Below, piece after piece: positions 35,278 to 44,083 of a stretch of 64,000 bases of DNA (within the stretch, counting starts at the first letter, position 1; each line of letters starts with the position of its first letter). The stretch covers positions 21,952,302-22,016,301 of the forward strand of contig NC_045143.1 of NCBI RefSeq assembly GCF_008831285.2, written 5' to 3'. Source of the DNA: Nymphaea colorata (Eukaryota; Streptophyta; Magnoliopsida; Nymphaeales; Nymphaeaceae). The notes under the pieces are model-generated. The model made no database searches. It saw nothing but the letters and a program-made list of their open reading frames with translations, and was not told the origin of the DNA. A program made the translations under genes and the position numbers.

Positions 35278-37266
35278 ATGAACCTTCTCCACCTCCTGCT
35301 GCTGATTCTGGTCCTTGCCGAAAATGCAGTTTCAGCCTCTGACAGATTCATTTTCAATGGCTTCCAGCTAAAGGAACTCACCATGGATGGATCTGCAACT
35401 GTTACCTCCGAGGGCTCACTGTGCCTAAACGTCGACACCAACAGTTCGATGCCAAGTCATGCCTTCTACCCTTCACGGTTCCAAGTCAGAAACGAATCGT
35501 TTTCTTCTGCTTCTGCTGCTGATGACGATGCTAGTGGCGAGGTTCTTTCGTTCAGCACCCTTTTTGCCTTCGTCATCAATTCGACGGGCTCAACAGCAGG
35601 GGACGGGGGATTCGCCTTCGCCCTCTCTCCTACCCCCGCCATACTCGGCAGCACGGATTACCTTGGCCTCTTCAACAGCTCGAACGTCGACATTAGTTCC
35701 ACCAACCACATCTTTGCCGTTCATTTTGGAGCAGCGGCTGTAAATTCATCCTCCGTTGCCACCGCCGGAAACCTCGTCCGAATCCACATAAACAGCTCGT
35801 CTTTCCTTTCGTCTACTTCTCCTGGTTCTTACTTTGCTGTCGCTTGGATAGACTACCGAAGCGATCTCCAGCAACTGAACGTCAGCGTATCCCCCCTTGC
35901 ATATCATAACAAACCCGAGAAACCCCTTCTCTCTACCACCTTGAATCTCTCCTCTGTATTCAAGGATTTCATGTACGTCGGTTTCTCTTCTGGAGGGGCC
36001 GGAAACGCTTATGGTCGCCAATGCATCCTTGGCTGGAGCTTCAGGATCAATGGAGAAGCCCAATCCCTTGAAATATTCCAACGCCAGCGGTCATCGAAGC
36101 GGCATATAAAAATCATGGCCTGCTCCATCGCCACTGCAGCAGTCCTAGTGTCCGTGGTGTCCGCTGCCTGTTACATGTTTTGCAAGAGGAGGAAGAAGAA
36201 CGAATCAAACGAAATGGAAGGTTGGGAATTGGAGCAACCGCGGAACTTCCCTTACAAGCTACTCTCTAAAGCCACCCATAGATTCAGCAAGTCGGAGCTG
36301 CTGGGCAAAGGTGGTTTCGGCAAGGTGTACAAAGGCGTTCTGCCGGGAACTTCCATGGAGATTGCAGTGAAGAGAGTTTCCGACGACGGAAAGCAGGGGC
36401 TGAGGGAGTTCATGGCGGAGGTGTCGAGCTTGGGGAGATTGAGACACAGGAACCTTGTCCAGTTGCAGGGGTGGTGCAGGAGAAAAGACGAGCTGCTTCT
36501 CGTGTATGATTACATGCCCAACGGGAGTCTCGATAGCTTCCTGTTCAATGATCGCAAGGCCAAGGACTTGGGGTGGGAAGAGAGGTTCAAGATCCTCAAG
36601 GGGATCGCCAATGGGCTGCTGTATCTTCACGAGGGGTGGGAGCAGGTGGTGGTGCACAGGGACGTCAAGGCCAGCAACGTCCTTCTGGACGCTGAGATGA
36701 ACGGCAGGTTGGGTGATTTCGGGCTTGCGAGGTTCTACGAGCACGGCGACAACCCGCAGACGACGCGCGTGGTCGGCACGCTCGGCTACATCGCTCCGGA
36801 GATGTCCCGGTCGGGGAAGGCAACGGCCAGCGCCGATGTGTACTCTTACGGCGCGCTGCTTCTGGAGGTGGCCTCAGGGAAGAAGCCCTACGAGATGCTG
36901 GCGGCAGATCGGGAAGGAGAGATGTTGCTGGTAGAGTGGGTGCTCAAGAATTGGCAGAGAGGCCAGATCTTGAGCGCCATGGACGCGAGGCTCGAGGGCG
37001 GCTTTGTGAGGGAAGAAGCCGAGTTGGTGCTCAAGCTCGGAGTGTTGTGCTCACAGGCGGTGGCTGAAAGGAGACCCACCATGCGTCAAGTGGTTCAGTA
37101 CCTTGATGGGGATGCGTCCCTCCCCAAGGAGGTCAGCCTAAACGCCATGGCCTTGCATGATGATCTTGGATTCGATCAACTCGTGCTGTCTTATCCTGAA
37201 TCGGGGGTACTCTCCTATGACTCGAATAATACTTCCGAGCATTGGGTACCTATGTATGAGATCTGA
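35278..37266 (+). CDS. L-type lectin receptor-like kinase, intronless
   Basis: A plasma-membrane receptor kinase of the plant LecRK family, normally sensing extracellular ligands through a legume-lectin-like ectodomain and signalling through a Ser/Thr kinase. The 662-residue length and single exon are usual. Signal peptide is about residues 1-21. The lectin-like domain is about 23-263 ('FIFNGFQ', 'GDGGFAFALSP', 'YVGFSSG', 'ILGWSF'). A TM helix at about 278-300 is followed by basic 'CKRRKK'. The kinase is about 339-610, with the glycine loop 'GKGGFGKVY' (343-351), Lys365, 'HRDVK' (460-464), 'DFG' (480-482) and 'APE' (506-508), all intact; it is an RD kinase. The ectodomain is odd: where family members have V-E-F-D-T, this has 'VHFGA' (His149, Gly151), and 'NHVGIDIN' reads 'NLVRIHIN', so classic metal and sugar binding is probably lost. 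A truncated paralogue lies at 53500. The start is supported by the signal peptide. Confidence 0.95.
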   Translation: MNLLHLLLLILVLAENAVSASDRFIFNGFQLKELTMDGSATVTSEGSLCLNVDTNSSMPSHAFYPSRFQVRNESFSSASAADDDASGEVLSFSTLFAFVINSTGSTAGDGGFAFALSPTPAILGSTDYLGLFNSSNVDISSTNHIFAVHFGAAAVNSSSVATAGNLVRIHINSSSFLSSTSPGSYFAVAWIDYRSDLQQLNVSVSPLAYHNKPEKPLLSTTLNLSSVFKDFMYVGFSSGGAGNAYGRQCILGWSFRINGEAQSLEIFQRQRSSKRHIKIMACSIATAAVLVSVVSAACYMFCKRRKKNESNEMEGWELEQPRNFPYKLLSKATHRFSKSELLGKGGFGKVYKGVLPGTSMEIAVKRVSDDGKQGLREFMAEVSSLGRLRHRNLVQLQGWCRRKDELLLVYDYMPNGSLDSFLFNDRKAKDLGWEERFKILKGIANGLLYLHEGWEQVVVHRDVKASNVLLDAEMNGRLGDFGLARFYEHGDNPQTTRVVGTLGYIAPEMSRSGKATASADVYSYGALLLEVASGKKPYEMLAADREGEMLLVEWVLKNWQRGQILSAMDARLEGGFVREEAELVLKLGVLCSQAVAERRPTMRQVVQYLDGDASLPKEVSLNAMALHDDLGFDQLVLSYPESGVLSYDSNNTSEHWVPMYEI

Positions 37267-39556
37267 TGGGGATCGACCGTCATTTTAACTTGTGCTCATA
37301 TTACAGTCCAGATTAAATTGCTGCATGCCGTGTTATCACATATAATTTTGTTTATTTTTTTGATGTATACAGGATTAAAGGTAGTCAGCAGATTCACTTT
37401 TGTTAATTTGAGTATATGGATTTAGATTCTTTCAATTCGACGCTTTGCCTGGAGGCTTATTGATGGGTTTGGAAGTTGTGTAGTGCTGCAGCCTCGCAGC
37501 TAGTTTGGATGTAAAGGAATGGCACAAGATGGAGGGACTGAGGGACTGATTCATTACTTGTGCAATTTTAAATCCTTCCACAATGTGATTACAGGTTGTA
37601 AGCTCATGACATGGGTTATTTTTGAAGGAAAGAAATGACATTTTTTATTTATTGAAATGTTTTTTTATTGTGCACTGACTCTCTCTCTCTCAACCTAGTT
37701 GATTATGAGGTCCTATGGGTAGAAATGTATAATAAGAAACCTGATCTCAGCCAGCTAGAGTTCAGTGCGAGTCACATATTGCTCGGCTCAACTTGAGTCA
37801 AGCTTTATGAGGCGAGCTTGATTCTGTTTTTCTTTATTCAAAATGAAGACCACAAGAAAGGTATTAGAATTAGTCAAGAGTTATCAACATACTATTGAAG
37901 ATTAAGGAACACATGAGTTGAGATGAGTTTTTAAATGAGTCCAGCATGTGTAACTTAGGTTTTAAGCGGAAGTCGAGCTTAGTTTGAGTCGAGCATGAGT
38001 TGGTTCGGACTTGTTATACATCGGTGTTGCCCCATGGGTTCTCAAGGAGGTTTCACTGGTGTCCCGATGATGTGTTATTATTTTGAGGCGTCCCTTAAAA
38101 AACTCTGCAATTAATGCAGTGCAGGAGAGTCCAACTAGAATCAATTCTCAAAAGAGTTATAAGATAGAAAGTGAACACGGGATAATGGGCCATACGTATG
38201 ACAGCATAGATTCGGAAAAATTACATTGAGATTTAAGGACTTCTGCTCCTGAATTTTGAAAATATAATGTTCATTTAAATTCTTGAACTGGAGTTGGGCT
38301 TCCACTTTCAATCTGCGTGGACAACACCAACAAAGTTCAGACAACAGAAAACTTGATGAAGAGCATCCATAGACGTTCCTCCTGCGAACTATGTGACAAA
38401 GAACAAACAACATTTGATGTCTCTATCGGCAAAAACAAGCGCGGAGCATCATAAATTACGGAGACAGTACAGTACACCCAACATATGTTTACCCTTTAGA
38501 AAAAATTACAACATGACACCTAACATTTAATCAAATTACAAATCTCTGCTCAATTTTAAAAAAACTTAATCAATAGGCATTCAAACTGTTTATAGAGATT
38601 CCAAAATAACTGCATGCTGCTGAAAAAAACTATTAATTTGTCATGCGAAATTATCAAAATAATATATGTCCAAAGCTGAAACGTACATATATGTATTTAT
38701 TGGGCATTAAATGTTGAATGTTCACTTGTGATAAATTTGCCCAAAAAAAATTAAACGTTTCCGTATATTGTTTCCTTTTCCTTAACTAGTATATCTTAAG
38801 GGCTCGTTTGCTGGTCCTTGATTTTATGTAGATGAACAATCCAAATTATTCAAAAATTTGAATTTGGTTCCGGATCCATCAAACAAAGGATGGATTTTTT
38901 GTTCATTGCATCTCATTCTGGCAATATGTTTCCAGAATGCCCGTCCGAAGGGTGGGACGAAAATCTCAGCATTGAAAATTGGCCGTTAAGAGCATCGAGA
39001 AGGAGATCCATTGGTTGTTTCCGTCAACAGATTCTCATTCCATCAAATAGGAGAAAGGATTACCTGGAATGAAAATCCCATTCCATATTACACGATGGGA
39101 AAATGGAATGTGGGAGAAAAGTTCCCATCAAGCCACCGATTCCTATAATCCGAAGTTTATGGGAACTTCATTCCAGTTCCAAAATTCCAAGGACTAAACT
39201 ATACCCAAAAGAATTTCCTTCACCTGCTTGCTAGCAATTAAAATTACAATGCTAAACCACTTTGAAAAATTATATAAGTAGCAATTAAATCTGTCATTTG
39301 ACGACTAGTAGGTAGCCGTTTATGCTTTACGTCGTAATGCTTTTGTCATCGATGTGAGGTAATGCTAGCTCAATTAGAACAAGCGGCTGGGATTCGATAT
39401 AAAATAATGGCATCAACTACTGAACATATGGGCACACATCTGAGCAGAACAACACATCAAAATTTCTTTATCTTTTTTTATCAAATCCCGTTCTTCCTGA
39501 TCAGGGAGGGCCAGCAGGGGCATTGGCCCCACCTTCAGTTTTTTATAAAAATCAAA

Positions 39557-39558
<2 letters not shown>

Positions 39559-39599
<41 letters not shown>

Positions 39600-39602
39600 G
39601 TA
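39559..39602. repeat. (TA)n-(TGTA)n microsatellite
   Basis: About 14 TA units followed by four TGTA units. It is absent from the corresponding position of duplication copy B. Confidence 0.9.
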
Positions 39603-41747
39603 TTAAAATTTTTAGTTTCACCTATATACAAAATTTGAAAATTTATATTTTGGTTCTTGTTAAAATTTTAAAACTAAAGTTCGACCCCCTGCAACGAAAA
39701 ATTCAATACTCCACTCTTGTTCCCTATATATGCCTGCAACACCTTTAGGGCCCTTCTCTTTTTATAACCAGATTTCGCAGCTGATCACCCACCACCGGAA
39801 CAATAACTACTCCCAATTCCTAGTATCCTAATGGGTAGTGCTTAATAGCTAGCGCAAGTTGACTGACCAGTTGAAATTAATGTTTACTAAATCTTGAATC
39901 AGACTTTCTCTTTGAATTGTTCAATAGGCCTCTTCTTCTAGAATCCCCAAAAGCAATGCTCCAGCTTGCAATGTGCCCCACTGAACATTTCTGTGACATT
40001 GTCAGAATCCACTAGGCTGCTGTCACACACTGTTGGCTGTTAGTGGAGATGTCAATGGATCATAGATATGATTTTGTTTACTTTTTTGGATATTCGCATG
40101 TTTGTATTTGAATTTGGATTTAAATACAAATGGAAAAAAAAAAAAAGTCATAATCTGAATTAGAATACGAAATCGGATTTCATGATCTGAAATCCACTTA
40201 GCAGCTACCGGCTACTTTTATGGAGTCTTTGACATGCTGGCCCCTTACACCCTCGGACTTTATTTTCCCTTCATCCAGTTCAAATGTATGCTAATTAAGT
40301 GCTTCCATCCAATCCAATGTTTTATTTATAATCGTTGCTACAAATATTGGATTCTAATACGCATATGATCAGGTCTCATATCAATGTAAAAATTATATGG
40401 TTGTTCACATCGTTTTACATGTGATGTAAACCATTATGTTTCCGTTTTGAAACTTTATTATTTAAGAATTTACTTATAGATAAATTAAAATTAGTGCTCT
40501 GTTGAAATTGATCCATGAATCGAATCGGTGAAGCTGCCAATTTTCTGGATTCAGTCAAATGGATTGTTAATAGCCTAAAATTAGTTGTTATTATTATTAT
40601 TATTAGAGAAAAAATGAAAAACTATACTAAAACATATGAAAAACGTATCCGCATATGATCAGGAATGGGCCTTCTCATGACATATCATCGCAAGTATATG
40701 AACCGATCAAACACCGGTAAGTAGGAAACTATTGCGATGCTTCCTCTACAAGTGGAGAAGTCAACGTTGGTATTGTTATGAGAGAAAAAATGAAAAACCA
40801 TATTAAAACAAAAAGTATTTTAAATATTGGGAAAATAGTTACTTTTAAGTCGGGCGATCGATTTTATTCGAATCATCCGATTGAAGTCAATTTTGATAAC
40901 ACTAATATAATATCCATTCATCCGTTCTGATTGAAGTAGAAACATGAGTTTCAGAAGAACATGAAATGAAGGTGTATGGCACAAGGGTGTCTTAGAATCG
41001 TCGGCGATGTCTCAAGACTCAAATGGTAATTAACTGTTTGGGACATCTTATCTCAATCGCTCACCCCGATTCACCTTATATGGTAATTACTATGGTGTTA
41101 GTTTCCTATCTGAACTTCCCTTTTCTCCACATGTATAATGTTTAATGAAAACAAGGGTTGATTTGTGATCAACAAGTTGAAATTTTACACCTGAGGTACA
41201 CATCTCTCTTTGCCTAATCTGTGGTACAGAACCTGTTATAGAACTAAGAGTCATGCGTACTCAACTAACACTTTTTATCTCCAGAATCTTCAATATTTTT
41301 TACATTAATGCTCATTGCCGTTCTAGAATGTTTTCACATATTGAGCCTCCTGTTCATTCAATACATTACCAGCACTTCGATTTATTCACATGCTTAAAAA
41401 CTTTAATTTGTTCAATTCTTCTCTATGCTACTCCATTAGTAAAGGATTTCCAAGTCATTTGCTGGAAAAGCTGGAAAGCTCATGCTTTTGACAGAGGGGT
41501 TGTGCTTTGGGCATGACCTTTACTTCTCAATTACAAGACGTATTGTTATGGATCAAATCAATAGTTGAACAATATGGAGAAAATATATCAAAAGAGCAAT
41601 TGACATAGCACGTGTGGAAAATTAAATAGTGGCAAGGCTAATGTTCTTCACTCTGTAGTTCTGCTATTGGGATTAGCTACATTGTCGTTATCTTAAGGGC
41701 CCGTTTGATTGCCCAGAAAAATTTGGTGGAGGGGTTGAAATATGTAC

Positions 41748-41900
41748 GGGCGGGTGAAATTTCACCTGCCCGACGCAAAAACCATCAAACGGGGTGAAAT
41801 TTCACCCCGTTTACGATAAAGTGAGTAGGTGAAATTTCACCCGCTCAAAAGTCTGAGCTCACAGCTCGGACTTTCGAGCGGGTGAAATTTCACCCGCTCG
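41748..41900. repeat. Four copies of a 14-bp perfect palindrome in longer inverted repeats
   Basis: GGTGAAATTTCACC occurs at 41753-41766, 41793-41806, 41828-41841 and 41881-41894. Two copies extend to perfect 26-bp palindromes (41787-41812, outer arms AAACGG/CCGTTT; 41875-41900, outer arms CGAGCG/CGCTCG). The other two extend to 24 bp with one mismatch. A half copy follows near 41919. Confidence 0.95.
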
Positions 41901-42230
41901 ACATTTTCCTTCTGAAGGCATTTCACCCGCGCGTCTTCCTCCGCAGTCGACGATCTCCCTCACATTGGAGAATAGCTGCCTGCTCACCGTCACCGCTCTG
42001 CCATCGCCGCTCTCACCGCCGCCGCTCCGCCGTCGCCACCCTCACCGTCGCCGCTCTGCCGTCGCTGCTCAACCCTCGCCGCTCCCCTCGGGTTTCGTCT
42101 ACTTCCCCTCCTTCATCGCTGCCGCTTCCCTCATGTTCCGTTTTAACACTGACTGGTTTTGTCAATGGATCAATTCATGGGTTCGTCTTCTCTCTTGGAG
42201 ATGTGAGTGTCAAGACTCTTGAGTAGTTAA
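41901..42230 (+). other. GC-rich, CCG/CTC-repeat block inside the Pack-type element
   Basis: The block has repeats of 'ctctgccgtcgc' and 'caccgtcgccgct', and is open in more than one frame because of composition. It resembles the 5' leader or first-exon sequence of a plant gene and may be captured DNA, but no protein family can be named. It is followed by 'actgactggttttgtcaatg' and ends at about 42225. Confidence 0.45.
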
Positions 42231-42385
42231 TGGATGTTCAGTCCAACTCGGAAACTTCCCCAGAATCTGCTTCGTTTTGGACAGAGGCTGATGGCGATGA
42301 GTTTTTGTTTTTGGGGATCTTCGTTTTCTGGATCAATTAGCAGGAATTTTGTGTAATTCAGTAACTTAATTATTTTGGAAGAAAT

Positions 42386-42508
42386 ATGGCGATTGGAGAT
42401 GAATTGGGTGCTTCCAAGAAGAAATTGAAGAATGGTAACATTGATGTGCCTATCTTCAATGCTGAGAATTTGCAGAACAATATGAAAACTATCTATTACA
42501 GGTTCTTT
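42386..42508 (+). pseudogene. EMC6: Captured exon resembling ER membrane protein complex subunit 6
   Basis: From an ATG at 42386 the frame gives a short polar N-terminus, then 'FNAENLQNNMKTIYY'. It ends at an AG|GT splice-donor-like junction at about 42510. As I recall the family, plant EMC6 proteins begin with a variable polar tail, then a near-identical 'FNAENLQ.NMK.IYYSR', then two membrane helices. The match therefore covers only the first exon, and the helices are missing. EMC6 is part of the complex inserting tail-anchored and multipass proteins in the ER. Here the exon is inside a transposon with no downstream coding exon visible, so it is a captured fragment. Assignment rests on one motif, hence the moderate score. 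Confidence 0.6.
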
Positions 42509-42689
42509 TTTGAATCCCTGCGATTCTGGATGTCCTGTTTTTTTCCTTGAAGCGTGCATATTTGTTTAGATCAATTCATCAATTAGTTTCATAATATGTA
42601 GTCAGATCTGGTGTTTTCACGACGTCGTTCACAGATTTGGAGCTGAAAAATGAGAGTCAAGTTGAATGCATTTCGACCCAGGCTAATTC

Positions 42690-42895
42690 GGTTTTTCCCT
42701 TCTTGGCACAGAGGATCTCCTCCGAATGCAATGTCTGCACTTTGTGAAGCCACAGGAGCAGATAAAGCAGGTCATCAAGATCAATGACTACCAGAAGAGT
42801 CGGTTCGTTAACTGGTAGTTTCGTCCATGTTCAACACTGCTGCTGGTAAAAAAATTGCGGTTCTCGGCTTTGCATTCAAGAAAGACACAGAGAGA
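42690..42895 (+). pseudogene. UGD: Captured fragments of UDP-glucose 6-dehydrogenase
   Basis: UDP-glucose dehydrogenase oxidises UDP-glucose to UDP-glucuronate for cell-wall sugars. Three pieces of its central and C-terminal region are present, in order but in changing frames. They are 'FLAQRISS' and 'NAMSALCEATGAD' (about 42702-42762), then 'KQVIKINDYQKSRFVN' (about 42764-42812), then 'KKIAVLGFAFKKDT' (about 42848-42890). In the real enzyme, tens of residues, including the catalytic 'GFGGSCF' region, separate the first two pieces; here they are fused, so an internal deletion has occurred. A stop (Trp-TAG) follows 'SRFVN'. Plant UGD genes usually lack coding introns, so gene and cDNA origins cannot be told apart. 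Confidence 0.82.
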
Positions 42896-43040
42896 CATCA
42901 GTTCCTGGGTTAGTGACAGTGCACTGGACGAAAAGCTTGTTGGTGAATTACTTAATTTCCTTAATTTCCTGGGTTAGTGACAGTGCACTGGACGAAAAGC
43001 TTGTTGGTTTGTTGGGACCAGAGAGACATCAGTTCTTCGG
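42890..43040. repeat. Short duplicated module in the Pack-type element
   Basis: 'gtgacagtgcactggacgaa' followed by 'aagcttgttggt' occurs at 42914-42946 and again at 42976-43008. 'agagagacatcagttc' occurs at 42890-42905 and 43019-43034. The pattern is that of local template switching or slippage. Confidence 0.85.
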
Positions 43041-43818
43041 CGTCCTGAAAAATTGCCTTTTGCTTCTAGAGAGTGGACAATCTTCTGCTGATTCTGATGT
43101 TCTTTAGCACTTGAATGTATACAGTGAAGTAAAGGCAATTTTTTCTCTCTGATGTTCAACAGGTTTCAAGTAAACTGCAATTTGATTGACCTTCGTAAAC
43201 AGAAATTTGATTGACCTTCCTGTAAACTGCAGTACCAATTTCATATTATGTTAGTGTTTGCTGTATTCTCTGCTTTCATGTTGTTGCACCTTAGGTAGCC
43301 AACTAGTAACGGTTGCCTGTTAGCAAATAGCTGCGTTTTGAGTAATGGTGTGCTTTGGTTTAATACATTTTTGTCACGTGAAAATCTTCACATCAGAAAC
43401 AAAAAACTTTGTCATGGCAGTGCCTCTCTTCATATGATTCATTGGCATATAGATATGGTAAAATGCTTTATGGATCACATTTAGCTGTTACTTTTGCAAT
43501 TATATTTGGTTTGGCTAATGTTATATCATGTGAAGGATTTTGCAAGTTACTGCTTGTTGAACTGAATTAAAGCGCTGGAAGTTGAAAGTCACTTTTTTGC
43601 ACTCAACTGGGTTTTCATGCTTGATTGCAACCTCAATTCGTTGGTAAATAAATAGGCCATTCCATTGGTTGTGTGTCTAGAATTTGGTTTTAGATGACCA
43701 AAAAAATAGACCATGCTTGTCTGCACGGGTTATATAAACAAAGAGGAAATTGAGGAGGAGAAGGAAAAGAAAAACAACTACTACTAACAGTTTTAAAAAA
43801 AAATCTCTCAAATTTTGT

Positions 43819-43984
43819 ACCTTGTGCATCAAACAGGGTTAATTTTACCACGTTAAATTCTACCCTGTCATCAAACAGGGCCTCAGATTGGAAGAGGGAG
43901 AAATTTCATCATGTAAATTTTTTCAGAAAAATTTACCATGATAAATTTACCACGTTAAATTCTTCCTGTGCATCAAACGGGCCC
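43819..43984. repeat. Repeated terminus-like modules at the right end of the TIR element
   Basis: 'catcaaacaggg' occurs near 43828 and 43869, and 'catcaaacgggccc' at the end. 'ttaccacgttaaattct' precedes the second and third copies. The end therefore looks duplicated, possibly by serial nested insertion or internal slippage. Confidence 0.75.
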
Positions 43985-43987
43985 TAA

Positions 43988-44045
43988 GGTATTTTTAGAG
44001 TTTTTGCTTTTATTTAGTTTTCATTCATTTTTGAAAGAAACATAG

Positions 44046-44083
<38 letters not shown>

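Larger units (their letters stand above)
35190..41090. repeat. Segmental duplication, copy A
   Basis: Blocks of this interval recur in order at 53370-57080. They are the leader (35190-35258), the kinase part of the gene, the 3' flank ('gatggggatcga', 'ttgctgcatgccgt'), 38035-38132, 39317-39424, 39800-39960 and 40874-41048. Copy A is longer because it keeps the lectin region and extra intergenic DNA, including a (TA)n/(TGTA)n tract at 39559-39602. No other gene is recognised in 37267-41090. Confidence 0.85.
41697..43984. mobile_element. Non-autonomous TIR transposon (Harbinger-like, Pack-type) carrying host-gene pieces
   Basis: The element is bounded by inverted repeats: GGGCCCGTTTGATTGC at the left, and at the right the complement of GGGCCCGTTTGATGCAC. 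A 3-bp TAA lies on each side (41694-41696, 43985-43987). A TAA/TTA target duplication with GG-starting TIRs fits PIF/Harbinger, though a three-base match alone is weak. The 2288-bp interior has no transposase. It holds a palindrome cluster (41748-41900), a GC-rich block (41900-42190), an EMC6-like exon and UDP-glucose dehydrogenase fragments, a short internal duplication, and repeated terminus-like modules at the right end. Elements of this kind (Pack-TIR elements) shuffle gene fragments. It sits between the two segmental-duplication copies. Confidence 0.78.

Noticed and set aside
38799-39210. Possible second TIR element starting GGGCTCGTTTGCTGG after TTAA
   Set aside because: The left end resembles the TIR at 41697, but I could not find a matching right end or target duplication.
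39495-39700. Decayed transposon end-like patch ('ggccagcaggggcattggcc')
   Set aside because: Similar patches occur near 34580 and 57770, but no boundaries, inverted ends or duplications could be set.
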